From JALCSJ01 sp036788835 (GTDB lineage Bacteria; Bacillota; Negativicutes; Acidaminococcales; Acidaminococcaceae): a DNA stretch of 41,826 nucleotides. The position numbers were made by a program, and so were the translations under genes. Below, piece after piece: positions 17,052 to 25,861 of this stretch (the first letter of the stretch is position 1; each line of letters begins with the position of its first letter). Below the pieces are notes generated by a model, which was not told the origin of the DNA, ran no database searches, and worked only from the letters and a program-made list of their open reading frames with translations. Location: NCBI GenBank assembly GCA_036788835.1, contig DAIQMR010000022.1, positions 1-41,826 of the forward strand. Reading direction: 5' to 3'.

Positions 17052-18032
17052 ATGAAAAAAGTAATGGCATTCTTGGTATCATGTATGGTTTTAGGCACTT
17101 TGTTCACCGGTTGCGGTGGTGGCGGAGACAAGAAGGAAGCGGCTAAACCTGCAGCAGGAGGCAAGAAATTCATTAATATCGCTACCGGCGGTACATCAGG
17201 TGCTTATTTCCCCATCGGCGGTGCTATCGCTGATATCTTGAACAAAAATGTTAAGGGTGTTAATGCTAGTGCTCAAAGTACAGGTGCTTCTGTTGCAAAC
17301 ATTAACTTGTTGAAACAGGGTAAAGTTGATATTGCATTCGTACAGAACGATATTACTTACTACGCAGCTAACGGCGTAGAAATGTTCAAAGACAAGAAAG
17401 TGGATAATTTGCAAGGACTTTGCACTTTGTATCCTGAAACAGTTCAAATCGTTACTACCGAAGAAACCGGTATTAAGACTTTGAATGATGTTAAAGGAAA
17501 GAGAGTTGCAGTTGGTGCAGCAGGATCCGGTACCGAAGCTAACGCTCGTCAGATTTTGGCTGCTTATGGTATTACTTACAACGACATTAAAGTTCAATAC
17601 TTATCTTTCGCTGAAGCTGCTAACGCTTTGAAAGATGGTAACGTGGATGTTGCATTCGTAACTGCCGGTTTCCCGACAGCTGCTATTCAGGATCTAGGTT
17701 CTCAGCACAAAGTAGTATTGTTGCCTGTTGCTGCTGATAAAGCTGCTGCTTTGGCTTCCAAGTATCCTTTCTATACTAAGGTTGAAATTCCTGCTAAGAC
17801 TTATATTAATCAATCTACTGCTTGCACTGCAGTTGCAGTACGCTGCATGTTAGTTGTTAGCAACAAGATGGATGAGCAAACCGCTAATGACTGCGTAAAG
17901 GCTATTTATTCCAATCTTGATCGTCTGAAGGCATCTCATAAAGCTTGCTCCGTAGTAAGCAAGGCAACTGCTAAAGATGGTATGTCCGTTAAGATGGCTC
18001 CCGGCGCAGAAAAATTCTTTGCTGGTAAATAA
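17052..18032 (+). CDS. TAXI-family TRAP transporter substrate-binding lipoprotein
   Basis: Extracytoplasmic solute receptor of a TRAP importer, 326 residues. The N-terminal lipoprotein signal ends in LFTGC, so Cys21 is the lipidated residue. A glycine-rich linker follows, then the TAXI core: ATGGTSGAYFPIGGAIADIL (residues ~47-66), QSTGASVANINLL, DIAFVQNDI and KGKRVAVGAAGSGTEANAR. DVAFVTAGFPTAAIQDL lies near residue 200. TAXI receptors in other bacteria bind glutamate, 2-oxoglutarate or similar acids. The ligand here is unknown; a C4-dicarboxylate or glutamate would fit a Negativicutes but is inference. Strong ribosome site CGGAGGG. Confidence 0.94.
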   Translation: MKKVMAFLVSCMVLGTLFTGCGGGGDKKEAAKPAAGGKKFINIATGGTSGAYFPIGGAIADILNKNVKGVNASAQSTGASVANINLLKQGKVDIAFVQNDITYYAANGVEMFKDKKVDNLQGLCTLYPETVQIVTTEETGIKTLNDVKGKRVAVGAAGSGTEANARQILAAYGITYNDIKVQYLSFAEAANALKDGNVDVAFVTAGFPTAAIQDLGSQHKVVLLPVAADKAAALASKYPFYTKVEIPAKTYINQSTACTAVAVRCMLVVSNKMDEQTANDCVKAIYSNLDRLKASHKACSVVSKATAKDGMSVKMAPGAEKFFAGK

Positions 18033-18050
18033 GAGAATTTTGGTAAAGCA

Positions 18051-18578
18051 ATGAGAGAAGTAATGAATAAGGACCGGGAACCGGTTTTTTCCGGCCACCG
18101 GCCCTTTTTTAAAAAAATCATAGTGATGCTTATATTTTTTGCTGTCTTATTTTTTTTCTGGTATGGTAATCAATTGGTTATTTCTGTTGTACCGGAGGAG
18201 GGGCAGCATATTTATCGTTTTACCGCACATGTAGGGGAAGAATGGCATTATACTTATAAACATTCTGTGCAGCAAACCATTTGCGAAGAATATTTTAAAA
18301 TCAACGGGCCTCAGGATATGGTGATGACTTATACCAGGTTTCAATCGTATGGTGTCGGGTTGCCTTGTTATCCGGAGGACGGTAAATTCACGCAAACCAC
18401 GGATGGGCATTTTATCTTGGAGATGAATCGCCCGTACAAGGAAATACAATTTCGGACTCAGGACATTCCAGAACCCAGATTATTCATTGGAAAAGAGGAA
18501 TTACCGATATATAAACTATATAAAACAGGGTCTCTAGTTGTTGTTTCAGTAGATAGACGATACAAAACTTGGTTCTAA
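18051..18578 (+). CDS. DUF1850 membrane-anchored protein of the TAXI-TRAP operon
   Basis: A 175-residue protein with one N-terminal membrane helix (about residues 23-45, IVMLIFFAVLFFFWYGNQL region) and an extracytoplasmic domain. The segment from FTAHVGEEWHYTYKHSVQQT onward, where the HSVQ pattern is followed by EYF and a KIN strand, is the DUF1850 signature. It sits between the receptor and permease genes, as DUF1850 genes usually do in TAXI-type TRAP operons, so an accessory role in transport is likely, though the mechanism is not known. An alternative start ATG lies at 18063. Confidence 0.8.
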   Translation: MREVMNKDREPVFSGHRPFFKKIIVMLIFFAVLFFFWYGNQLVISVVPEEGQHIYRFTAHVGEEWHYTYKHSVQQTICEEYFKINGPQDMVMTYTRFQSYGVGLPCYPEDGKFTQTTDGHFILEMNRPYKEIQFRTQDIPEPRLFIGKEELPIYKLYKTGSLVVVSVDRRYKTWF

Positions 18579-18603
18579 GATGAAGAGGAGGGATTTGGTT
18601 AAA

Positions 18604-20595
18604 ATGGTTCTTGAAGAAAAGGATAAAGTACAAGGTACTCCGGTCGAAGCAGAGCAACAGTCCGGAGAAAATGCGGCTATGTCTGCAGAGGAAATGTTGG
18701 AGAAGTACGATCCTGAAGCAGGGAAAAGAAAGCTTACCGGTTTTTGGGATAAGGTAATTTCCATTATTTGTATAATTTTCGCAATCTTCCAATTATATAC
18801 AGCAACTTTCGGTGTTTTGGATGCAATGCTGCAAAGAGCGGTGCATTTGGGCTTTGGTCTATGTTTAATCTTTTTGGTATATCCCGCCAGTTCTAAATTT
18901 GATAGAACAAAAATGAATCCTTTGGATGTTGTTTTTGCTATTATCGGTGTTGGTACAGTTTCATATATTATTATTAATTATGGTGAACTAGTGCTACGTG
19001 CCGGTATGAACACAGAAACAGATTTTATCGTTGGTGTTATTGGTATTATCATGGTTATTGAGGCTGCCAGAAGAACGGTAGGGTGGCCCATGATTATTGT
19101 GGCTTTGGTCTTCTTGTTATATGCCTTCATGGGACCATATGCCCCTGGTATTTTAGCTCACAGAGGTGTGGGTTATGCTGAGATGTTTGACCATTTGTGG
19201 TATACAACAGAAGGTATTTTTGGTACTCCTTTGGGTGTATCTTCTACATTTATTTACTTGTTCATTTTGTTTGGTTCCTATTTGGAAGCTACCGGCCTTG
19301 GCAAATTCTTTATTGACTTAGCTAATGCTTTGGCAGGCTGGGCAGCAGGCGGACCTGCTAAAGTAGCAGTTTTGTCTTCAGGTCTTATGGGTACTGTTTC
19401 CGGTTCTTCTGTTGCTAACGTAGCAGGTACCGGTTCTTTCACCATTCCTATGATGAAGAAATTAGGTTATCGTCCTGAATTTGCCGGTGCTGTAGAAGCA
19501 TCTGCTTCTACAGGCGGACAGTTGATGCCTCCTGTAATGGGCGCTGCTGCTTTCTTAATGGCAGAATTCGTTGGTGTTCCTTATATCGAAGTTGTTAAAG
19601 CTGCTGTTATTCCTGCCATTTTGTATTACATAGGCGTTTGGATGGGCGTACATTATGAAGCTAAGAAATGCGGGCTAAGAGGTACTCCTCGTGAAGAACT
19701 GCCTAAGTTTGGCGCATTGTTAAAGGAAAAAGGTCATTTGGCCATTCCTTTGATTGTGATTGTTTATTTACTGGTTACCGGTTATACTCCTACCAGAGCA
19801 GCCTTGGCTGCTATCGCTTTGAGCTTGGTTTGCTCCTGCCTGCGCAAGAACACCAGAATCAGCTTTAAAGATGTTGTAGATGGTTTGATTGCCGGTTCCA
19901 AGGGCGTACTTGGCGTGCTGATTGCCTGTGCAACTGCCGGTATTATTATCGGTGTTGTTACAAAAACCGGTGTTGGTTTGAAGATGGCAACAGCTCTTCT
20001 GGATTTGGCAGGCGGCAGATTGCTGCCGGCAATGTTCTTTACCATGATTACCTCATTGGTGCTTGGTATGGGCGTTCCTACCACGGCTAACTACGTTATT
20101 ACATCTACCATTGCAGCTCCTGCTTTGGTACAAATGCATGTACCTGTGTTGGCAGCCCATATGTTTGCCTTCTACTTCGGTATTATTGCCGATGTAACCC
20201 CTCCTGTGGCTTTGGCGGCATATGCTGGTGCCGGTATTGCCGGTTCCAACCCCATGAAGACCGGTGTCGTAGCAGCCAAGCTGTCCATTGCGGCTTTCAT
20301 TATTCCTTACATTTTCGTGCTTTCACCGGAATTGTTAATGATTAATGGTACTCCCATAACGATTATCCAGGCAGCCATTACCGCTATTGTGGGTATGTGG
20401 GGGCTTAGTGTGTCCATGATTGGTTACTGCATCAGAAATACCAATATCATTCAAAGAATACTCTTCTTCCTAGGCGGGTTGCTCTTGATTGACCCGGGCC
20501 TAACCACTGACCTGATCGGTATTGTTATTTTGGTGGCTATGTTTATGTGGCAAAAGATGCAGAACAAGGCTGACGCTGCAAAAGCTAAAGCTTAA
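18604..20595 (+). CDS. TRAP transporter fused permease (4TM/12TM)
   Basis: Membrane component of the TAXI-TRAP importer in which the small (4-helix) and large (12-helix) subunits are one polypeptide, 663 residues. Helices begin near residue 50 after a charged N-terminus. Landmarks of the large subunit are GLMGTVSGSSVANVAGTGSF, ASASTGGQLMPPVMGAAAF, LGMGVPTTANYVITST and FGIIADVTPPVALAAYAGAG, all conserved in DctM-like proteins. Uptake is driven by a Na+ or H+ gradient. ATG 18604 is preferred: GAGGAGGG lies 11 bases upstream, while the in-frame ATG 18580 has no ribosome site. It follows the DUF1850 gene directly and a strong terminator comes after it. Confidence 0.93.
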   Translation: MVLEEKDKVQGTPVEAEQQSGENAAMSAEEMLEKYDPEAGKRKLTGFWDKVISIICIIFAIFQLYTATFGVLDAMLQRAVHLGFGLCLIFLVYPASSKFDRTKMNPLDVVFAIIGVGTVSYIIINYGELVLRAGMNTETDFIVGVIGIIMVIEAARRTVGWPMIIVALVFLLYAFMGPYAPGILAHRGVGYAEMFDHLWYTTEGIFGTPLGVSSTFIYLFILFGSYLEATGLGKFFIDLANALAGWAAGGPAKVAVLSSGLMGTVSGSSVANVAGTGSFTIPMMKKLGYRPEFAGAVEASASTGGQLMPPVMGAAAFLMAEFVGVPYIEVVKAAVIPAILYYIGVWMGVHYEAKKCGLRGTPREELPKFGALLKEKGHLAIPLIVIVYLLVTGYTPTRAALAAIALSLVCSCLRKNTRISFKDVVDGLIAGSKGVLGVLIACATAGIIIGVVTKTGVGLKMATALLDLAGGRLLPAMFFTMITSLVLGMGVPTTANYVITSTIAAPALVQMHVPVLAAHMFAFYFGIIADVTPPVALAAYAGAGIAGSNPMKTGVVAAKLSIAAFIIPYIFVLSPELLMINGTPITIIQAAITAIVGMWGLSVSMIGYCIRNTNIIQRILFFLGGLLLIDPGLTTDLIGIVILVAMFMWQKMQNKADAAKAKA

Positions 20596-20624
20596 ACTTA
20601 AACTTAAACTTACATTTGTGATTT

Positions 20625-20669
20625 AAGAGGACGATGAGCACCATTTCAGTGCTCATCGTCCTCTTTTTT
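20625..20669 (+). terminator. Terminator of the TAXI-TRAP operon
   Basis: A 17-bp perfect stem (AAGAGGACGATGAGCAC / GTGCTCATCGTCCTCTT) with a 7-base loop, then a run of T. It is preceded at 20590-20611 by a short CTTAAA tandem repeat (3-4 units). Confidence 0.93.
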
Positions 20670-20707
20670 ATCTTTTGGATTTTTTTACACATATTTAGTA
20701 GTAAATA

Positions 20708-20736
20708 TTGCAAAAAACCACTATAAAATGTATAAT
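20708..20736 (+). promoter_or_regulatory. Promoter for RNase J (and probably ftsK and downstream)
   Basis: TTGCAA, 17-base spacer, TATAAT. The leader of about 75 bases holds two copies of ATTGTTCGG (from 20749 and 20781). Confidence 0.8.
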
Positions 20737-20818
20737 AGACGGGTAGAGATTGTTCGGCTAAAGTAACACTCTGTATAGAATTGTTCGGAAAAACAAAAAA
20801 TTAGGAGGTGTGTTTTTC

Positions 20819-22486
20819 TTGGTAAAAGCACAACAGAAAAAAATCAGTATTATACCATTGGGCGGTCTAGGAGAAATTGGTAAAAATATGACCGCTTTTC
20901 GTTATGGCGATGAAATTATTTTAATTGATGCAGGTCTGGCATTCCCGGATGACGATATGTTAGGAATAGATTTGGTTATTCCTGACACTACTTATCTGCA
21001 GGAGAACAAAGACAAAGTTAAGGCAATCTTTTTAACCCATGGTCATGAAGACCATATTGGTGCCTTGCCTTATGTAATGAAGGATTTTGATGTACCTGTT
21101 TATGGTACGCCTTTGACCTTGGGCATTCTGGAAGGTCGTTTGGAAGAAAATGGCGTCTCCAACAAAAACTTAAAAACTGTACGCCCGGGTAATATTGTCC
21201 GCACAGGTTCTTTTAAGTTGGAATTCATCAGAGTTAACCATAGTATTCCCGATGCGGTAGCCATTGCTATTCATACGCCTATCGGCATTATTATCCATAC
21301 GGGGGACTTTAAGTTTGACCAGACACCCGTAGATGGACAGGTAACTCAGTTCAGCCGTTTGGCAGAACTGGGGGATCGTGGTGTGTTATGTCTATTATCT
21401 GATAGTACGAATATTGAAAGACCCGGTTATACACCCAGTGAGAAAGTTGTTGGCAGGACCTTAGACGAACAATTCCGTCAGGCCAAGAACCGTATCATTG
21501 TTGCGACCTTCTCTTCAAATGTTCATCGTATTCAGCAGGTGGTTGACAGTGCTGTGAAAAACAAACGCAAGGTTGCCATCATTGGCCGTAGTATGGTCAA
21601 CGTTGTGAATATTTCCACGGAAATGGGCTATTTAAAAGTTCCGGAAGGGACTTTGATAGATATTGATGAGGTAAAGAATTATAATCCAAGGCAAATTGTT
21701 ATTTGTACCACAGGCAGCCAGGGTGAGCCTATGAGTGCCTTAACCCGTATGGCTAACAGCGATCATCGGAAGGTAAACATTATGCCCGGTGATACGGTTA
21801 TTATTTCCGCTACGCCTATTCCGGGCAACGAAAAAGGTGTATCCAGAACTGTAGATAATTTATACAAACTGGGAGCAGAAGTTATTTACGAGAAAGAGAT
21901 GGGCATTCACGTATCAGGTCACGCCAGCCAGGAAGAAATCAAGCTGATGCATAATCTTGTACGTCCTAAGTTCTTTATGCCCGTTCATGGTGAATACCGA
22001 CATTTGGTTAAGCATAAAAAGCTGGCCATGGATTTAGGTATGCCTAAAGAAAATATTATTATTGCTGAAAATGGCTCTATTGTGGACCTGACTGCTAAAT
22101 CAATAAGTATCACAGGCAAGGTTCCTGCCGGTCAGGTTTTAATTGACGGGCTTGGTGTAGGGGACGTAGGGAATGTGGTTCTAAGAGATAGGAGACAGTT
22201 GTCTCAAGATGGTATTCTTATTGTGGTAGTGAGCATTGATCATCAGGATTATACTGTCGTTTCCGGCCCGGATATTGTTTCCCGGGGGTTCGTGTATGTG
22301 AAAGAGTCCGAAGACCTAATGGAAGAAGCAAAAAATCGTGTTATCAAAACATTGGATAAATGCCATGACAGCAATATCACGGAATGGTCTGCAATCAAAT
22401 CCGCAGTACGGGATAATTTAGGACGCTATTTGTACGAAAAGACCCAAAGACGTCCTATGATTATGCCTATCATTATGGAAGTTTAA
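20819..22486 (+). CDS. rnj: Ribonuclease J
   Basis: Metallo-beta-lactamase/beta-CASP ribonuclease with 5'-3' exo- and endonuclease activity, central to mRNA decay and rRNA maturation in Bacillota. The 555-residue length is typical. PLGGLGEIGKNM opens the protein. The zinc-binding HGHEDHIGALPY motif is in the expected place, followed by LIDAGLAFPDD-type and THTGDFKFD-like metal ligands, ATFSSNVHRIQQ and HVSGHASQEEIK of the beta-CASP part. The C-terminal domain (from about residue 445) is intact. The start is probably TTG 20819: GGAGGTG lies 8 bases before it, whereas the GTG at 20810 overlaps that ribosome site. Confidence 0.94.
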   Translation: MVKAQQKKISIIPLGGLGEIGKNMTAFRYGDEIILIDAGLAFPDDDMLGIDLVIPDTTYLQENKDKVKAIFLTHGHEDHIGALPYVMKDFDVPVYGTPLTLGILEGRLEENGVSNKNLKTVRPGNIVRTGSFKLEFIRVNHSIPDAVAIAIHTPIGIIIHTGDFKFDQTPVDGQVTQFSRLAELGDRGVLCLLSDSTNIERPGYTPSEKVVGRTLDEQFRQAKNRIIVATFSSNVHRIQQVVDSAVKNKRKVAIIGRSMVNVVNISTEMGYLKVPEGTLIDIDEVKNYNPRQIVICTTGSQGEPMSALTRMANSDHRKVNIMPGDTVIISATPIPGNEKGVSRTVDNLYKLGAEVIYEKEMGIHVSGHASQEEIKLMHNLVRPKFFMPVHGEYRHLVKHKKLAMDLGMPKENIIIAENGSIVDLTAKSISITGKVPAGQVLIDGLGVGDVGNVVLRDRRQLSQDGILIVVVSIDHQDYTVVSGPDIVSRGFVYVKESEDLMEEAKNRVIKTLDKCHDSNITEWSAIKSAVRDNLGRYLYEKTQRRPMIMPIIMEV

Positions 22487-22506
22487 TTTAGTTAGAGGCG
22501 AGAGAT

Positions 22507-24741
22507 TTGGAGAAAAAAAACAACGTAAAAGCATCAGAAAAAACAACAAAAAATCTAGCTATTATGGAACACGTAGAAATAGTGGGCTTAGCTTTTCTTG
22601 CTCTGGCTGCTTTTATGTTTTGTTCTTTATTGGGTTATAACGTTGGCTATATAGGCCATTTCGTTGGCCGGGTGCTGCGCTATGCGTTGGGCCGGGGAGC
22701 TTGGATTATGCCTATTTATCTTTTTGTTATAGGCCTAGGATATGTTATTAAACACGAAAAGATGGTTTTATCCAAAAAGTTTTTTTCTATAATCTTGATT
22801 CTTGTTTCAGTTATCAGTCTTTATCACTATTTTGTGGTACCTGAGGGGTTTGAGATTATTCCGGAGTATTTACCTACCGGTGGCGGACTATTAGGGGGAT
22901 TCATTAATTTTGGCCTGAAAAAAATTGTGGGGAAGGCCGGCACTTTAATAGCCTTGCTGGTTTTGACTTTAGTGGGAGTTATTCTCACAGGTAAGTTTTC
23001 TTTAAGTACTTCCTTAAAGAAAGCCGGCAATGGTGTAAAAACCGGTGCCATTACAGCCACAAATAAATTTAATGATTTCCGGGAAAAACGTCGTCTGAAA
23101 GAAAGCTTTTATAATCAGGAAGAAGATAATCCGAAAAACGCCTATGAAGGCTTAATGGAAGACGATCCTAAGGATATTGTCCAACCGATTTTAAAATTTC
23201 CCAAAGAAAAAATTGAAGGGATTGTGGAAAAACCTGTTAAAAAAGATGAGCCTGAGGAACGGGTAACCTATAAGCCTGTTCTGCCTCCCCATAAGAAACC
23301 CGAGGAGGATGGTTATGCTTATCCGCCTTTTGACTTACTTAACGCTGCCAGAAGAACCGGCAGCGGCAATGCTAAAGAAGAAGTGCGTACCCAGGGTGCC
23401 ATTATTGAAAAAACATTAGTGGATTTTGGCGTTCGTGCCACTCTTGTGAATGTGACCAAGGGACCGGCTGTCACCAGATTTGAACTGGCACCTGCCCCAG
23501 GGGTGAAAGTGAATAAGATTCAAAATTTAAGCGATGATATTGCTTTGAAACTGGCAGTGCAGAATGTTCGCATTGAGCCTATTCCAGGCAAAGCTGCCAT
23601 TGGCTTGGAAGTGCCCAGCAAAACCACGGAGCCGGTTAATTTTCGGTCCATTGTGGATTGTGATGCTGTCCGCAATGCCAAAGGGAAGCTTTGCGTAGGC
23701 CTGGGTAAAGATATTTCAGGCAATGTTATTGTTGCTGATTTAAGTAAAATGCCCCACTTGTTAATCGCCGGTTCTACCGGTTCAGGCAAGAGCGTATGTA
23801 TTAATACCATTATTGCCAGCCTTCTTTTCCGGGCTAACCCGGATGAAGTGAAAATGATTCTGGTTGATCCGAAAGTGGTTGAACTGACTAATTACAATGG
23901 TATTCCGCATTTGCTGACACCTGTAGTAACAGGCGCTAAACAAGCCGCATCAGCCCTGCATTGGGCTGTAGTGGAAATGGAGCGCCGCTATGGTCTCTTC
24001 GCTAAAGCCCAAGTGAGAAAGATTGATGATTATAACAAGCAGGCTGAAGAAAAATTACCTTTTATTGTTATTATCATAGATGAGTTAAGTGATTTGATGA
24101 TGGTAGCTGCTGTTGACGTAGAAGATGCGATTTTGCGTCTGGCTCAGAAAGCAAGGGCAGCAGGTATTCATTTGATTTTAGCTACTCAAAGGCCTTCCGT
24201 TGATGTATTAACGGGAACAATCAAGGCCAATATTCCTTCCCGTATTGCCTTTGCAGTTTCTTCCCAAATTGATTCCAGGACTATTTTAGATGCCAGTGGC
24301 GCCGAAAAACTTTTGGGCAAGGGAGATATGCTTTATTTCCCCACCGGTGCCAATAAACCTTTACGAGTACAGGGTGCGTTTATTGCCGATGACGAACTGG
24401 CCAGGGTTATTAATTTCATTAAGGCTCAAGCCATTCCCACGGAATTTACCGAGGAAGTTACCACTCAGGAATTATCCGGAGATAAAAAGACGGAAACTAA
24501 CTATAATGGGGAAGAAGTGGAAGATGAGCTGTTTGAAGATGCTCTCCGCCTAGTAATAGCTACACAGCAGGCTTCATCATCCATGCTCCAAAGAAAGTTC
24601 CGTATCGGTTATTCACGAGCCGCGCGGCTGGTAGATACTATGGAGGAAAAGGGTATTGTAGGCCCTCAGGATGGCAGCAAACCTCGAGGTCTGATTATGA
24701 GTCCTACTACCATCGAAGCAAAGTTTCTCAATAAGGCGTAA
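22507..24741 (+). CDS. ftsK: DNA translocase FtsK/SpoIIIE
   Basis: Septum-anchored ATP-driven DNA pump that clears chromosome DNA from the division site. A 744-residue protein. Four to five hydrophobic helices occupy about residues 20-165, a charged linker runs from about 175 to 270, and then comes the motor. The motor has FELAPAPGVKVNKI of the alpha domain, Walker A AGSTGSGKS, Walker B IIIIDELSDLMM, and ATQRPSVDVLTGTIKANIPSR. The gamma winged-helix DNA-reading domain is at the C-terminus (LQRKFRIGYSRAARLVD). The start is a TTG at 22507 with GAGG 8 bases upstream; the ATG at 22564 would trim 19 residues. It follows RNase J by 20 bases. Confidence 0.94.
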   Translation: MEKKNNVKASEKTTKNLAIMEHVEIVGLAFLALAAFMFCSLLGYNVGYIGHFVGRVLRYALGRGAWIMPIYLFVIGLGYVIKHEKMVLSKKFFSIILILVSVISLYHYFVVPEGFEIIPEYLPTGGGLLGGFINFGLKKIVGKAGTLIALLVLTLVGVILTGKFSLSTSLKKAGNGVKTGAITATNKFNDFREKRRLKESFYNQEEDNPKNAYEGLMEDDPKDIVQPILKFPKEKIEGIVEKPVKKDEPEERVTYKPVLPPHKKPEEDGYAYPPFDLLNAARRTGSGNAKEEVRTQGAIIEKTLVDFGVRATLVNVTKGPAVTRFELAPAPGVKVNKIQNLSDDIALKLAVQNVRIEPIPGKAAIGLEVPSKTTEPVNFRSIVDCDAVRNAKGKLCVGLGKDISGNVIVADLSKMPHLLIAGSTGSGKSVCINTIIASLLFRANPDEVKMILVDPKVVELTNYNGIPHLLTPVVTGAKQAASALHWAVVEMERRYGLFAKAQVRKIDDYNKQAEEKLPFIVIIIDELSDLMMVAAVDVEDAILRLAQKARAAGIHLILATQRPSVDVLTGTIKANIPSRIAFAVSSQIDSRTILDASGAEKLLGKGDMLYFPTGANKPLRVQGAFIADDELARVINFIKAQAIPTEFTEEVTTQELSGDKKTETNYNGEEVEDELFEDALRLVIATQQASSSMLQRKFRIGYSRAARLVDTMEEKGIVGPQDGSKPRGLIMSPTTIEAKFLNKA

Positions 24742-24755
24742 AGTGAGGCGTAACC

Positions 24756-25847
24756 ATGAACAACATTGGCGAGTATTTAAAAAATACCAGGATGGCAAAG
24801 AATTTCTCTATTGAAGATGTTGCCGAAGCAACAGGTATTCGTTCCCAGTATTTAGAAGCACTGGAAAAAGGTGAATACGCTAAGATTCCCGGCGATGTTT
24901 TCATTAAAGGCTTTATTAGAAACTATGGCAATTATTTGGGACTCAGTGGAAACGATTTGGTAGAACAATATAAACGCAGAAATCAGGATGTGATACCCAA
25001 TGAACCAATTCCTGCCAAAGAGACGGTAACACCGCAAAACATAGAGGCAACTACGGCAGGAAAGCGCCCTGCAGAAGATTCCGTACAGGAACGGGAAGAG
25101 GATTCACAGGAAACTGTTTCCCCAGAAGAAGATGAGCCTCAAAAGAAAGGCTTTTTGGGTGGAGCCTGGTCAGATTTAAAAGCTTTTGTGATTGATAATA
25201 TTTATGAAACGGTTGATGAAGACGATGATGACAGTGAGACTGCTCCTACAGAAAAAGTTCAAGAATTCGTTCCTGAGAAGGAACAGATTCCTGTTAACAA
25301 AGCGTCAAGCCACAGTTCTTTCTTTAGCGTAAAAGTTTTTGGTATTGTTTTTGTTCTTTGTATGTTAATTTTCGTAGGTGTTATGGGGTATTTTATGCTC
25401 AGCGGAACTTCCTCTAAACCCATTAATGCCAATACAGGTTTTAGCGGGACTGTGAAATCGGCACATTCCACGGAAAAAGCCACCGACAAGAAAGCCGCCG
25501 ACCAGAGCCAAACTAAGAAAGAGGACCAGTCTAAAAAGGACGACAAGAAAACTGAAGAAAAGACAGAAGAGAAGACAAAAGATAAAGACAGTAAAACTTT
25601 GGGCACAGGCGAGGGAGTAACAGTGGAAATAACTGTAAATAAACCATGCTGGACCCAGGTTACCGCTGATGGTAAGACCCTGGAAGCAGCTACACTCCAG
25701 CCAGGTACTACCAGAGTATATAAAGGCAGTAAAGAGGTAAAGGTAAATGTAGGCAGTATTAAATACGTTTCCATTAAAGTCAATGGCAAAGAAGTGCCCG
25801 TTTCTGATAAAGAATGGGGCGAAGCCACTAAAGTATTTAGGAAGTAA
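24756..25847 (+). CDS. rodZ: RodZ-like cell-shape protein (HTH, one TM, DUF4115)
   Basis: Links the MreB cytoskeleton to the elongation machinery in homologues. Residues 1-~75 form an Xre/HTH_25 domain (IGEYLKNTRMAKNFSIEDVAE, QYLEALEKGEYAKIPG, GFIRNYGNYLGL). A long acidic and charged linker follows. One membrane helix lies at about residues 195-212 (VFGIVFVLCMLIFVGVMGYF), and a lysine/glutamate-rich periplasmic linker follows. The C-terminal ~80 residues form the DUF4115 beta domain (VEITVNKPCWTQVTADGKTL). The gene starts 14 bases after ftsK and is followed after 14 bases by ygiQ, so it belongs to the same operon. Confidence 0.9.
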   Translation: MNNIGEYLKNTRMAKNFSIEDVAEATGIRSQYLEALEKGEYAKIPGDVFIKGFIRNYGNYLGLSGNDLVEQYKRRNQDVIPNEPIPAKETVTPQNIEATTAGKRPAEDSVQEREEDSQETVSPEEDEPQKKGFLGGAWSDLKAFVIDNIYETVDEDDDDSETAPTEKVQEFVPEKEQIPVNKASSHSSFFSVKVFGIVFVLCMLIFVGVMGYFMLSGTSSKPINANTGFSGTVKSAHSTEKATDKKAADQSQTKKEDQSKKDDKKTEEKTEEKTKDKDSKTLGTGEGVTVEITVNKPCWTQVTADGKTLEAATLQPGTTRVYKGSKEVKVNVGSIKYVSIKVNGKEVPVSDKEWGEATKVFRK

Positions 25848-25861
25848 TCAGAGGTTCTTTT

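Noticed and set aside
25259..25828. 189-residue minus-strand frame opposite rodZ
   Set aside because: Antisense shadow of the rodZ gene with low-complexity hydrophobic content; no independent start signal.
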